Shown piece by piece: positions 22,301 to 35,747 of a stretch of 64,000 nt of DNA; positions within the stretch are counted from its first letter, which is position 1; each line of letters begins with the position of its first letter. Under the pieces are notes generated by a model. That model made no database searches. It was given only the letters and a program-made list of their open reading frames with translations, and had not been told where the DNA came from. This DNA comes from Paulownia fortunei (lineage: Eukaryota > Streptophyta > Magnoliopsida > Lamiales > Paulowniaceae), in the NCBI GenBank assembly GCA_019321725.1, contig CM033109.1, positions 16,523,993-16,587,992 on the forward strand, given 5' to 3'. The translations under genes were made by a program, and so were the position numbers.

Positions 22301-23807
22301 ATATTCAAGAATGTCGTATAAAATGAAATAAATTATGCAATGTCAATAGAAATGCAAGTATCATATAAAATTAGCACGTAATGCATGAATTATATTAGCC
22401 AAGTGAGTAGTGTGAGGCTGGGCTATTACACGTAGGGTGGTTTAATCAATTAGCTAATATTGTAAAAACTAAAACTAATAATTAAAATATAGAGCAATAA
22501 AGATTAAAATAACAAACAACAAGTGGTAAAAGTTAAGTTGAGATTTCCTTTGCCGCCGCTAGATAATGGGTTGTAATTTAGTATCATTATTATCAACAAT
22601 TTGCCATTGAAACTATCAACCATATGTAATAACAAGCTCTACTATCTTGATCTTTCCTTAATTGCTTGTAATGTAGAACAAGCTCTCTACCTAATTTCTA
22701 CCTATCAAACAACCTAGAACAAGCTCTCTAAATTTGATTCAATTAATGCATTAAAACAACAAAGATAAATTGATTTAAGCAACAAACATATAAGCTCAGG
22801 TTATTCAACTTAGGTTATATTTTTCACTATAATTAACAAAAATATTGCATAATCATTAATCAAGAATGATTATAAATTCAAGACAATCACAGATCCAAAA
22901 TATTTAATCTAGTTGTAGGGAATACTCATGCTCAATTTGGTTGCGCACCCAAACAAAGCAAGAACATACCCATTAAGAAATTAAGCATGGAAAAATATGA
23001 ACAACTTCATTTAGAAAATTGATCAATAATACCAAATATTTACTTACAAGAATCCATATATAGGCTTTGAAATCACCCTTAGCCAAAAAAGAAATGTAGC
23101 CTAACATAATTGAAAACAACAAGAAAAACAAAACAAAAGATATTAGGAGTTTAATGGAATTGAAAAGAGGAAGAAGAAATTTGATTATGATAGAGGGATC
23201 CTCTTGGTAGATGAGTCTTCTTCTCCAAGCCTCTATCTCCTTTTCTTAAATAATGCCCACGACCCAAAATTGCTTCCAAAAGTGAATTGAATTCTATAGA
23301 GTGGTGTACAAGGTGAAAATCGTAGGTGTGATGAGAGAATAGTGCATGGGAAAAGTGTGAGATAGTGTGCGTAAATTTATTGTAGGTCGTGCAATGTGTA
23401 TCTTGATTACAAGAATCTAAAGTGTATATATGGGTCTGTGTGATATATTATATGTATCTAGTGTTTACATATCCAAAATATGCCAAAAAGTGTGAAGGGC
23501 CACCACTGTCACCACCATGCTCAAAGGAATCTTTTATGTTGAGTGTTAGAAATTGGGGACCCATCCCTGCTGCTACAATTTTTCTTCTGTTGAACTTGGG
23601 ATAGGGTGCAAATAAGTGGGGATTCATCCCCAATGCTGAGTGAAATCCCAAGAATACTTGTTTAACTCCGTTTTGCTTTGGTTTGATCCCTTGACTCCCA
23701 AATTCCTATTACACATAAAATACTAATAAAAACCTAATATTGACAAGAACAAATCAACAAAAACATAAAGGAATTGATATAAAATATGTAAAAATATGTA
23801 CTTATCA
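19357..23807 (-). mobile_element. Athila-type solo LTR, itself interrupted
   Basis: On the minus strand the LTR starts TGATAAGTACATATTTTTAC at 23807 and ends GACTGTGACAACCCATCA at 19357. It is flanked by TAAAT (19352-19356) and TAAAC (23808-23812), a 4 of 5 target duplication. Without the nested insertion it is about 1.58 kb. No internal coding sequence or second LTR is present, so it is a solo LTR. The style of its ends and the TCAATCCCACAAGGATC block suggest an Athila-like origin. The open frames at 23422-23604 and 23448-23651 lie inside it and show no domain. Confidence 0.75.
19567..22430 (-). mobile_element. Family 2 chromovirus solo LTR with exact target duplication
   Basis: On the minus strand it starts TGTAATAGCCCAGCCTCACAC at 22430 and ends GGGAGGTGTTATA at 19567. 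It is flanked on both sides by CGTAG (19562-19566 and 22431-22435). It is similar along its length to the LTRs at 52015-54779 and 60037-62586, for example in the AAGGTGTGTGTT...GCTGAAAATGGCTGAAAT region. At 2864 bp it is the longest LTR of this family here. The short open frames inside it (20189-20428, 20916-21125) have no recognisable domain. Confidence 0.85.
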
Positions 23808-23970
23808 TAAACTATCTACAAATTAAAGGTGAAGAACTCCTTGATATAAGTTTTAACTATCAACAAATTCCAAAACAAATTCAAGTAAAACATTCCTTAA
23901 TGTGAGGATAAACTATCTACAAATTCAAATCAATTCAACTGAAGAACTACTTCATATGAGTTTTAAAAAT
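23808..23970. repeat. Tandem array, right part
   Basis: The array resumes after the solo LTR with units beginning AACTCCTTGATATAAG, ACATTCCTTAATGTGAGG and AACTACTTCATATGAG. The last ~60 bases are the start of block D2 (23911), identical to 1-60. Confidence 0.75.
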
Positions 23971-24920
23971 CTCTATGTGACATATAAAGTAAGTTGTTGT
24001 GACATGATCCTCGCGTTCTAATATTTTGAGATTTATTCACTTTTTGCATCCATCCAACAAATGCACGTGAACAAGTTTTGAGGAGCATTTCTAGATATGA
24101 TTTTTTTTTTGCAAATTATACATCGATATGTGTAATATATTTTTACTTATATATTTATATTATTTTTATTTTTAAGAATTATCATTGAATTCCAAGTTCA
24201 ATAAGGTATTTAATTGATAGAGAAATTAAATACTACCATATGTCACATTATAATATTTTGGCAATAAAGATCATATCTTGCAAATTATGAATGTGAATAC
24301 CAATATTTTTGTACCATATCTTGTAATTAAGGGAGTCAATGACAATAAAATCATGTCGCTTCATCAAATAATATTGGCAAGAACCCCTATCCAACAAGTA
24401 CAAATATGGGTCATTTCTAAGAAGTCAGAACAATAACAAGAAGTCAAATCTCAAGCAAGAAAGGTGTTAGAGGAAGTTTCAAAGTTCTCTCAATCTAATG
24501 TGACCAAATTCAAGAAGATGCACGAGATTCAAGGGGGACAAGAAGGCGTTCATTGTGAAGGCCCCCAATATAATGTTTAAATCGAGATTACAATGCTAAA
24601 CTCTAGAATGAACATTATTGAAGATCTAACCCAATATTGAATAGTGCCAAAGTGTCAAAATCTCCTTCAAGCCATCTAAAATCTGAAACTCAATTCGTGA
24701 AGAGAAGAATCAAAGAATCAAAGTGGAGATTGTATCCCCAAGTGGTAATCAAATTTAATAAGCTCTGATTTATACTAATTTTCTTGTCTTGTAAATTTTC
24801 AGAAAGGAACTTGTTTTACAATTTTCTGGCATACCTCATGGACGATTACTGTTATCTCTTCTTTTGAAATCAAATTCAAAGATTAGATGAAGATTACTCC
24901 AACTTACATATGTCTCTTAT
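23971..24920. other. Unassigned AT-rich spacer (D2)
   Basis: Copy of 61-1010; no gene or element end seen. Confidence 0.5.
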
Positions 24921-25324
24921 GTTGAGCCATGAAGCCACTACTTCAAGGCACAAGCACAAGGGGGCAAGTGAAGATGGTGTTTTGACAAACCATGAGATGG
25001 TGTTTGCTGAACCATAAATCCACCACCACTCCAAAACAGAAGCATGAGATAACAATAACATTTTTTGGAGGCTATGAAGTCACTACTCCAAAACACAAGC
25101 AATAGGGCTCGATCAGGCAAATATGGTGTTTGGACATTGCTTATATTTTTACTAAAATTGGGAAAGCAAGAAATAAGAGCTAAGAGAAAGAGTTGTTGAA
25201 TCCTAAAATGATGCATGAATCTTATTCAAGCTTAAATTGTGAAACTGCAACAGTCATGGTGGTCCAAACAACTTCAGTGGATGAGCAAATTGTAAAATTA
25301 ATGAAGGATATTGAGGGACACATG
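24921..25324 (+). pseudogene. gag: gag pseudogene, N-terminal part (D2)
   Basis: Copy of 1011-1414: degenerate 63-bp repeats, then the start of the gag core, cut by the copia LTR. Confidence 0.7.
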
Positions 25325-25647
25325 TGTTAGAGTAGTGTTTGGCAAACTAATTAGTGGGGCTGCTAGTATACTATTGTAAAAATTGTCTTATTCTAAATAT
25401 ATTAATAAAATTGGCATTTTTTTTACCCTCAATTACATTTAGCCAATTAGATAAAGTCCTTAGACCATACTTAGCTACGGGGCATGGTCGCATATATGAT
25501 AGTGATATGGGACATGCCTCTATGGCTTTGATCTTAAATTAGTTTCAAGTTATAAGTTCATTAATATGGGACATTGATAAGCCCAAAAGGACTCACGCAC
25601 ATGATGCATACTCGAAAGGAGGATGTCTCGCTCTAATCATCTCAAAA
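25325..25647 (+). mobile_element. Ty1/copia LTR, left part (D2)
   Basis: Copy of 1415-1737, starting TGTTAG. Its right part is at 39396-39583. Confidence 0.65.
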
Positions 25648-27195
25648 TGGCGGTAATAAAACTGAAACTGCACAATGTCAACAAGTAATAAAGAGTGAGT
25701 AGAGTATCATTTCCCAAGGGAGTATGTGTGTAAGTACCCAAGTGTAGACCGCCTAAACTATATTTGGGGCAATAATAATAGTGACAATTGAATTAGAAAA
25801 CAACAACTACAAAATTGTCAAAATTAACTAAAACCCAAGGAGATCAGGGGATTGAATTCAATACTAAGGAGAGTCAAAGCATTAGTTAGCCAGCCTATAT
25901 TATTATGAACCTAGCTTAAATATGATTAAAAAAGATGTGGGTTGTGTGACGGTGGGTCTTCCTGATAGGCCACCGGCGCCATCTCTAGCTATGGGTCATC
26001 CTACTAAGAATGCATTGAACTTTATGAATTCTACTAGCTTTTAATTTTCACACCTATGACTACCGCTCGTACTTATGCCTATATCTTTATAGGGGTCGAT
26101 TCGTGGCATATGCTACCCAATCCATTACTATAACTACACCTCTTGATTTTAATTGCATTAAATAAAATCAACTTAAAATTGGTCAAGTCTTAAGAAGCAT
26201 TAAGAACACAGCATATGCTCAAGAAAGTAAAAGCAACATTCCAATCACAATATAAACATCAACTCATAACTCTATAGAAATGGCTTTCCATACCTTGACA
26301 AGAGTAGTTTAGCTCATAATGAAATTAAGCAAGCACCAAGAATTTCCCAACATCATGATTCTTACAATTTTCTCAAAACTAAACAAAATGAAAGAAGAAA
26401 TTAAAGTATAAGATTGTAACCACTAAATGACACTTCACTTATTTTTCAAAATCTTAAATGCCCAATGAAGCTCTTTCACTTCTTGTCTTCAAATCCTAAA
26501 CTCCTTGGTAATGGGTATTTGTGTGTTCTAGGTGTGGTGTGTGAAGAAATATGGAGAAATATCTAATTTAGGTAGAGAGGAAATGTGTGTGAGAAATTGG
26601 GTGTAGAGTGTGAGTTGGTGATGAATTGTGTGTTGTATGATGTGTGAATTGTATGTGGGCTAAGGAATCTTTTCTATTGAACAATTGGCATTGCAGCCTA
26701 CGGATGGTGTTGTGGTGCCCTACACGGTGTTGAGGTGCCATCGTCTTTATTTTTTGCAGCTCTGTAGTGCCAAACATAGAGCCACAACATTATTGTCTCT
26801 ATCTTCTTAGGCATTACGTCACCCTGTTTGGCATTGCAGCATGAGTCACTGCACTGTTTAGCCTCTTTCAATTGATTTTTCACAACTTTCTATGATGATC
26901 TAACTTTTGGTGTCTTCATAAAATTGTAGATCTATCTATTAGATTTCTCAATCTTCTTGAATAAGCTCAATATCATATTTGTGGAGAACGTTATGCTAGA
27001 AATACGAAGACTAACGCATCTTGAAGTTTCTATTGACTCTTTAACCAGTTTTACATCTTTCACTCCATTTCTTCAATTCATGAACCTAAAGACAATTATC
27101 ACAAAGTAAGGAATAATTATATCAATTATAAGGCAAAAACATATGCAATTATGCTCATGGAGGTGTCAAAAATATCACACTTTATGAGCCTATCA
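25648..27195 (-). mobile_element. Athila-like 3' LTR (D2)
   Basis: Copy of 1738-3285. The minus-strand polypurine tract at 27196-27210 abuts its start. Confidence 0.75.
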
Positions 27196-27210
27196 ATTAC
27201 CCCCAAAGTT

Positions 27211-29065
27211 ACCTTTTGCTAATCCTCGAGCAAAATCAAAATCAAATAATCATAGGCTTTTACTTTGATCATGAATTACTAAGCTTGATTAACCAATTCA
27301 AATGCCTCATCTATCTTTATTGCACATGAATCCAAAGGTTAGTCACAAAGCTAGTTGAATAACTCTACAAAACTTGTTCTTCATCAATCTAGTCATGAAT
27401 TCAAAACATGTGTGTGTGAAGTGTCAACCTCCAATTTCATGCATGCATTTAAGGTATGAATTTCACAACCAATGACTCTCACAATCTAAGCAAAGAAGTT
27501 CTAGGTATTCCATTGGTTTGCTTTTCATACAACTTCTCCACTAATGCAGACACTTGCAAACTTAGATCAAATGACTTCAATAAGCTTGTAATGTAAGGCC
27601 TAGGTATTGGCTTATAAAGAAAGGGTAAGGATGAACAACATAAGAGAGCACAAATTGTTGCACATGGAATCTCACTCTCCTCCTTTCTTTTCTCTTTCCC
27701 AATTTTCTTCCTTTTTCCCTTAAGATTTATACTTTTCTTTTCTTTTCTTTTCTTTTTCAACAACTTTTTGTTTTGCTTCTTTTCTTTTTTGCAAGTTATT
27801 TATTTTCCCTCTTTTTATTTTCTTTTCTTCTCTTCTTCTTTTTTCTCATGAATCCCAAGGCTTCATTTCTTGTTCTTGTGCTTTCACAACCCTCAAACTT
27901 ATTTTTGTTCATCAACATGAGTTGTGATGGTTTTCTTACACATTTTCCTTGCTCATATCGCTAAATACATTCATTTATGCCTTCAACATGTCTCCATATA
28001 CCTTAAGCTCTCTTAGGGACAATCTTTGTTTTTTTTTTGTTTTTTTTGGGGGAGGGGGTCTTGTAAAAGGTAGGTGTAGTCAGCTTCACAAAATGAAATC
28101 GAATGGTGGTTATTCATATGCATTGCTCATGCCATTCTTTAAAAAAGGCTCAATGGGGTAACTAGTGAATAAAAATGTGATCATGGTAGGATTCAAAGGC
28201 CCAAACAAGTCAAAGATGTCTTAAATTATTTCCAAGTTTGCTAGTTATTATCTAGGATTTGGCTTTAAAGACTAATCAAACAAGTTTTAGAACACCAAAA
28301 AATGACCAATATAACTTATTAGAAGTAAAATCCAATACCAATAGCACACAATTCACAAGATTTCAACACAATGTGCTCAACAAAAATTCATCATTCATGA
28401 CAAAGATCAAATACACTAAGGAATACCCATGTCACAAGACTTGTAATCTTTCTTTCCTCTAGGCTCTACATAATATTAATTAGGTGTCATCATAGGTAAT
28501 CGATAATCAAGTTATTCATTCAATCATAAAATATTAATTCATTAATTTTGTTAACAAAGCATGTTTTCTCTTAGACTCTCATCACACAACATGTGTAGTT
28601 CATACACAAAGATTTAACCAAAAATCAAAAAGAAATTGACTCGAATTTTCACATAAAGCTCAAACACAAAAAATACAAATCCCACCCCAACCTTAAAATC
28701 AACATTGTCCTCAATATTAATGAATTAAAGCACATAAAAAGGGGGAAATAGAAAACTCCCCTTTCAAATAGATGATGCCCATGGATTTCGTGAGAGATCC
28801 ACACATATCACCAATGAGATGTTCATCTACAAAAGAAAAAAGAGACATGAAAGCACATGGGTGAAAGTAACAAAAGTGAGAACACAAACATAAACAAAGT
28901 AATGCAATAGGTAGACAAAAGACAACCAGACATGCCTAAATCCAGAAAGGGAACATACTTCAAAAACTAACTAAGAAATTATTCAAAAGCAAAGGAAACA
29001 AAAGAGTTGGGATCTCTCCAAAGAAGCGCTTGGATTATAGTCTTCAGCACGACTATCTTCTTTAC
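27211..29065 (-). other. Non-coding 3' region of Athila-like element (D2)
   Basis: Copy of 3301-5155. No RT, RNase H or integrase. It includes the pyrimidine-rich tract at about 27675-27860. Confidence 0.65.
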
Positions 29066-29497
29066 TCATCCCAAATCTAAAAATAAATGTTTACCATGCC
29101 ATGTCTTCTTGTGCTCTAAGAGTATAGGTAATCCTTCTAGATAGGTAAGGCAAAGATGATCTGGAGCAGCATCAAGGGCCTTTCGGACACCAACAATTGA
29201 ATCCCCTCTTACCGCGAATGGCTTTCCAAACATTGTAAAGATATACCTATCTTTTCCCATATTAAAGATGAAAACATTTGTAGAGCACAAGAATTGGTCA
29301 CCGTTCCCAAGCATATCTTGAGTCACCCTAATAGGCCTTACTTCATCTAAAGTATGTTTCATGAAATTAGACAATGATATTGAATTAATGCTTGCATCTA
29401 GATCACATAATGTTATTTCACAAGTAGAGTCTCTGATTGAATAAGGGATAATGAAACTCCCTATATTGGTAAGCACTTGAGGTGGCTTCTCTTGCAA
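29066..29497 (-). pseudogene. Athila-like retropepsin (D2)
   Basis: Same 143-codon frame as at 5156-5587, with the same Gly-to-Asp change in the active-site motif (CDLDASIN). Confidence 0.75.
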
Positions 29498-30160
29498 GAT
29501 GGCATTGAAATTTTCAATAGTCTAACACTCCTTCAATTGTTGTTGTTGTGAGAGGATGTCCTATCCTCCTTATCTATCATAGAGTTTGACACAACCTTGC
29601 TCTTCTCTATCAGTTGAGGGCAAGGAGATTTCATTGATGGCTCTTGGGAAGTGCTTGATTGAATTACAACTAGGCATTCTTCCTCTTCTACAATAGGTAT
29701 TTGTGTTGTTTCTTATTACCCACTCTTGCCCAATTCATCAACATTTAAGGGAAATTCTAATTATTCATCACTTATCAAAACATTAACATGACCACGCTCT
29801 TCCTCCACTTCATTTACCTCAAATGTGCAAGGCAAGTTTTCTAGTTGCTCATCAACTAAGGCATTGGTCAGCTCACTAAGTTGGGCTTCCATTCTCTAAT
29901 GTGATGTTGATGCATTTTGGAGACTAGCCTCAGTATTCATCATGAATTAAGTCAGTCATTCTTCAAGATTTTACTCATTCTGTTGAGATAGATAAGTGGG
30001 TTCACACCATGTCACATTGTGATCATTTCCCCATGAAAAATTTGGGTGCACTTTCCATCCTTGATTGTACATGTTGCTGAAAAGAGTGTTATGTTGCTCA
30101 TTTTAATCCTACATATATCCATAAGGTAAGATTCATATGTTGACATTTCTTACTCATTCT
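29498..30160 (-). pseudogene. gag: Athila-like gag, C-terminal part (D2)
   Basis: Copy of 5588-6250, with the HPNFSW-type motif and in-frame stops. Confidence 0.7.
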
Positions 30161-31086
30161 TAAGGTCAAAAAAATTGCCATCTTGTGAACTCTCTTCTTA
30201 GAGATATGACTTAGTGTACCATGATATATGTATGTAAAACTATGATAATCTAACTTATCTCACACACATTAGAAATGTTTGCAGACTTAAGTAAAAACAA
30301 ATACAAACACAATGAAAAAAGTAGACATCTGAGTCCAAACTTATATCAGATCTTGACATCATTAGGCCGTACATTTTGATTGGAGATGAGTTAAAAGACG
30401 AGGGGCACACAATAGGATTTTTCCAAAGAATTGCTTGAGCTCAGTGAAGAAAAAATGTGATTCACAAAAAATTTCATATACGACCTCAAACCGTGATATA
30501 TCTCAGTAGTTTACATTAGGAATGCGATCGTTGAAGTTTAGTTCAAAACTGACATAAATATAATTTTAAAAGATGAGCAAGACAACTTCATTTAATGCTT
30601 TATTGCATAGAACTTTAGTTAGTCTTATTCTTTTGATGGGGAAGAGTTAACCAACATATTTTGCATCATAAGATTCTTGTTTCCAAATCCAAGTTCCCAA
30701 TAAATAAAATTAAGGATTAAGATGATCAACTATTAAACAAACATGGAAAGAAATCACACTCACTTGATATGTAAGAAATGTACTATAATAACATTATACT
30801 TAAAGTTTGAGCAGAAGTTGTTGACGTCTAGTCCACTTAAAAACATACAAGTGAAAATCTGTGTGAAGTTATTTTGTTAAAAAGTTAAAAACAATCATCA
30901 TGGGATGAGATAACAGACATAGGGCAGACTCAAGCAATTTTCTCATCAATCTTATGTTCGTTGCAAAATCGAATGCTAAACAAGTCAACATACGAACATC
31001 TATAAAATAAAATTGATTTCTAAGGAATTGTAGTGTACATCATGATTATGCTATAGCTCAAGATTAACTCACTCAGAAGTTAACTC
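30161..31086. other. Unassigned segment (D2)
   Basis: Copy of 6251-7176; nothing recognised. Confidence 0.35.
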
Positions 31087-32853
31087 TGTAATGCCCAATT
31101 CTCTCCGACATAGATAATAATAAGCATTTTACATGAATATGAATCTAATCACTGTGTATTATTGAATTATGGCATAGAAATATCATGATTGCATGAACTT
31201 GAATAATTGTTATTATATACTCTAGTTATGCTTTAACATGCATTAGTACATAAAATATGAGATCAAACTTTTATTTCTTGATTTAACATATTTCTTAAGT
31301 GCCTTTTTGCAGTGAAAAGCTCAGTATCTCGATTAAGGAAGATTGATGTGTTGAATGGCCATGAAATGAATTATTTGTATAGCAATTAGTTTGCTTAATT
31401 GAAGGTTAGAATCAATTTAAGTTAGAATCAAGTTACATCATTTTAATACAGATTATGTTCATATTTTAGGGGCTGCCCTAATAATTATGTTTGAATTATT
31501 AGTTATTTAATGTTTGCCCTAATGTTTAATGTCTTGAATTAGTAGTAAAATATGGAGTATGCATTATTTTTTTGGTTATGTAATTGATATGGAATTATTT
31601 ACAAAAGATTGAAAAGTGTATACGAACTTTAACTAGAATAGACTAAATGATTTATAAAAAGGATATCAAATGGTACATGATTTGATTATGTTAGGCCTTT
31701 AACACATCCTATCTTCCAAAAAGATTGGTCATTTCACTTGCCACAAAGTAGACTTGAGGTAAGTTGAAGCTTTCATTTGCTGTATCACAAGAATCATATA
31801 ATGTTGTTCATGTTTTAATGTGATTGTTATTATTTGTCAAATGATGTAATGTTTGATGCATTCATGGTTCATGAAGCATGAAATTATTAAGAATATAATA
31901 AGGTTTTTAAAAAGGAAGTATGGTACTTGATTGATGGTCGGGTAGATAAGGGACATGGGAAGGACTGGCGGACCCAACAAATGGTGGCAAATACTTGAGG
32001 TTGAAAAACCGATATAGGAAAGCCACAATAAATGAGATAGAATACGGCTAATACGTGAGGTTGGAAGACCAAGTATGAAAACCCCGTATTAGTTCTCTTA
32101 TTGGCCAATCATTATGAACAATTTCAAAAAACCATGGTCTATCGCTATTAGTTAGGTACCACACTTTAAGGGCACTAAAAAATTATTTATGAATGAAAGT
32201 TATTAAATAGAATATTGCATTTAATGATTTCTGAGATGTGCATATATGTTATTTGTTATTGCATCAGTTTCATCTTACTGAGCCTTTAGCTCATTACATT
32301 CATATGATGCAGGTGGAAATGTATAGGTTAAAAGGTTGATTGAGTCTCTAGAGCGGCCGGATAGAGATTTGTTCATATGCCATGCTTCGACCTGTTTTGT
32401 AGTTTATTTTAAAAACTCTATTTTATTTTTAAATAAGCCGCTCTATTATGGTTTTGTAAATAGATGTACTTAGTTTTGATATATGTATATGGTGTGTTTA
32501 AAATGATTCAAGTTCTTTTTTTATAGCTAAAAATGGGAACTTTTATTAAAACCATAACTCTAGTAATGATGAAAAATTAACATTTCTTGACTTAACTGTA
32601 TTAGCTTGTTTAGGCTCTACAGTTAGGTTAAGAGGTGTTACACTTTGTGTTATCAGAGCAGAGGTTTAGTCATTCCTGTAGACAGAAGAAGGCATATGAA
32701 CACATCCTGACTTGGAAACTCGATCAACTACTTGTTTATTTGCTTTTTATGTTTATTTGATTATATTTCATTCCATGTTACTGTCATGATTATGCATTTA
32801 TTATTGGCTAATGGCTAATGAATGGAATGAGATTGGGTAATGCATATCAGGTC

Positions 32854-33630
32854 ATGGCAAAAAATGAAGATAATGGATGATCATGAGGGTAATCATAGTA
32901 TGGTGGACAATTTGACTGATCTCATTCAACAACAAACTAGAATGCATGGTGAACAAATACAACAATTGCTAGATATGCTGAGAAGGTACTCTGTGCAATC
33001 TTCTTATTGAAGAAGGATGCTAGAACCTGGTGGGAAGGAGCTAAACTTGCAGTGAATATGGAAGAGCTAACTTGGGAGAGGTTTAAAATAATATTTTATG
33101 ATAAGTATTTCACTAGAGATGCTAGGTCGCTCAAAGTAAAAGAATTTTTAGTTAAAACAAGGAGGGATGTCTGTATGTGATTATGTGAGAAAATTTGAAT
33201 AGGGTTGCAAGTATATACCATACATCGCCAGAGACAACAATGAGAAGATGGATCATTCCTTGAGGGCCCTTAATCCTGAAATTAGAAGAGATATGAGAAT
33301 GTCTTCAGTAACAGAGTTTAGGGAATTAGTGGACAAGGCTTTGATAACTGACTTAGATGAGAAAGAGATTGAGAAATTTCATCAACAAAAGAAGCAAGTA
33401 TTCACTCCCAGAAATCTAAATCAGTGGAAGAAAGGAGAGCAAAAATCAAACCAAGGGAATGAAAAGCATCCTAGAGTTGGGCAGACTTCTACTAGAGTTG
33501 AAAGGCCTAAATGTGCTAAGTGTGGGAAGAATCATTTTGGGGAATGCTATAGTGGTACTAATCATTGCTTTAAGTGTAAAAAGCCTGGACATATAGCAAA
33601 TGATTGCTCAACAGTGCAGAGAAAAGTTTA
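32854..33630 (+). pseudogene. gag: Family 1 gag (D2)
   Basis: Copy of 8944-9720. The Cys/His knuckles lie near 33510-33610. Confidence 0.85.
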
Positions 33631-34090
33631 GGGAAGAGTGTATGCAATGACACAAGAACAAGCCGATGTAGATGCTTCCGTAGTCACAGGTACTATTTTA
33701 ATTTCTGGATACCTGTAATTACATTGATAGATTCTGGATCTACGCATCTATTTGCATCACGTGCATTTGTGAGAAAATTAGGCATTACACCAAATTTATT
33801 AAAAGTAAGGTACAGTGTGACTGTTCCATCAAGGAAAGAAATGGATTCCAACTAAATGTTAAAGGCTTGTTTTATTCAGATTAGTGATAGGACTCTATGC
33901 AGATCTTGTTGTTTTACCAATGCCAAATTTTGATGTTATTCTGGGTATGGATTGGCTTACCAAATATCATGCAGCAATTGATTGTAACAAGAAGATTGTG
34001 ATTTTTCAGCCACCTAGGGAAAAACAGTTTATGTTTAATGGTATTTCATTCTCACGGTCCTTACCAATTATATCTGCTTTAAAAGCTTAA
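33604..34090 (+). pseudogene. Family 1 protease (D2)
   Basis: Copy of 9694-10180, with IDSGSTH and FDVILGMDWL in two frames. Confidence 0.8.
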
Positions 34091-34099
34091 AAGATATTA

Positions 34100-35042
34100 A
34101 AAAAGGTTATGTTGGATATTTGGCAAGTGTTCTGGACACCTCAGTTGAAGCACAATTGAAGCCAGAAAATGTAGATGTAGTTCAAGAATTTCTTGAGGTA
34201 TTTCCAGATGATTTACCGGGACTACCACCGAATCGAGAGATCAAATTTGTTATTGATGTTATGCCAGGAACTACTCCTATTTCTAAAGCACCATACTAAA
34301 TGGCACCAACAGAATTGAAAGAGTTAAAAAGTTCAATTGTAATAATTACTTGATAAGGGTTTTATTCGCCCTAGTTATTCTCCTTGGGGAGCACCTGTGT
34401 TGTTCGTGAAAAATAAGGATGGTACATTGCGGTTGTGCATTGATTATAGAGAGTTGAATAAAATAACAGTTAAGAATAAGTATCCACTCCCAAGAATAGA
34501 TGATTTGTTTGATCAATTGCAGGGAGCATCTATATTTTCTAAGATTGATTTGCGCTCTGGGTGTCATCAATTGAAGATAAAGGAAGAAGACATACCAAAA
34601 ACTGCATTCTGAACAAGGTATGGACATTATGAATTTCTAGTGATGCCTTTCGGTTTAACCAATGCCCCTGCAACTTTTATGGATCTAATGAATAGGATTT
34701 TCAAGCAATATCTTGATAAATTTATGATTGTGTTTATTGATAACATCCTAATTTATTCACATGATAAAAAGAGCACAAAGAACATTTGAAGATTGTGCTG
34801 CAAGTTCTTAAAAAAAATAGTTGTATGCTAAATGCAAGAACTGTGAGTTTTGGCTTGAACAAGTGGTATTCCTAGGTCATGTAGTATCCAAGGATGGTAT
34901 TTTTGTTGATCCGAGCAAGATAGAAGTTGTTATTAAGTGGCCAACACCAACAAATGTATCAAAAGTAAGGAGTTTCTTATGATTAGAAGGGTACTATCGA
35001 CAATTTGTTCAGGGTTTTTCAAAGATAGCAACTCTAATAACA
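34100..35042 (+). pseudogene. Family 1 reverse transcriptase (D2)
   Basis: Copy of 10190-11132, with FIDN in place of FIDD at about 34733-34744 and the TGA stop at 34610-34612. Confidence 0.85.
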
Positions 35043-35747
35043 ATGTTGACAAGAAAGAATGTGAAGTTCTTGTGGACCGATGCTTGTGAAACAAGTTTTC
35101 AAGAATTGAAACATAAATTGACTATAGCTCTTGTTCTTACCATTCCAACTAGAATTGGTGGATTCGTGGTGTATAGCAACGCTTCAAAAACTAGTTTGGG
35201 TGCTGTTTTGATACAAAATGGGAAGGTTATTGCCTATGCTTCAAGGCAATTGAAGGAATATGAAAAGAATTATCCAACCTATGATTTGGAACTTGTTGTT
35301 GTGGTGTTTGCCTTGAAAATTTGGAGACATTATTTATATGACGAGAAGTGTGAGATATACACAGATCATAAGAGTTTGAAATACTTCTTCACCCAAAAAG
35401 AGTTAAATATGAGACAAAGAAGATGGTTAGAACTTGTGAAGGATTATGATTATGTGATCAACTATCATCCTGATAAAGTGAATGTGGTTGTAGATGCATT
35501 GAGTAAAAAATCTACGTCTTCTCTTTTTGTTATACAAAAGTCAATATTACTGGATTTGCAGAGATTAGAGCTTGAAATTGTACCTAAAGGGAAAAAATGC
35601 TTATTATCAGCCTTAGTATTGAGACCTGCACTTCAAGATAGAATTAGAGAAGGTCAAAAGGTGGACATGCATTTGTGTAGATTGAAAAGAATGATTGAGG
35701 CTAGAAAGAGGCCAGACTTCTCTATTACTGATGATGGGATTATTTGA
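35043..35747 (+). pseudogene. Family 1 RNase H (D2)
   Basis: Copy of 11133-11837; YSNAS replaces YSDAS at about 35178. Confidence 0.85.
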
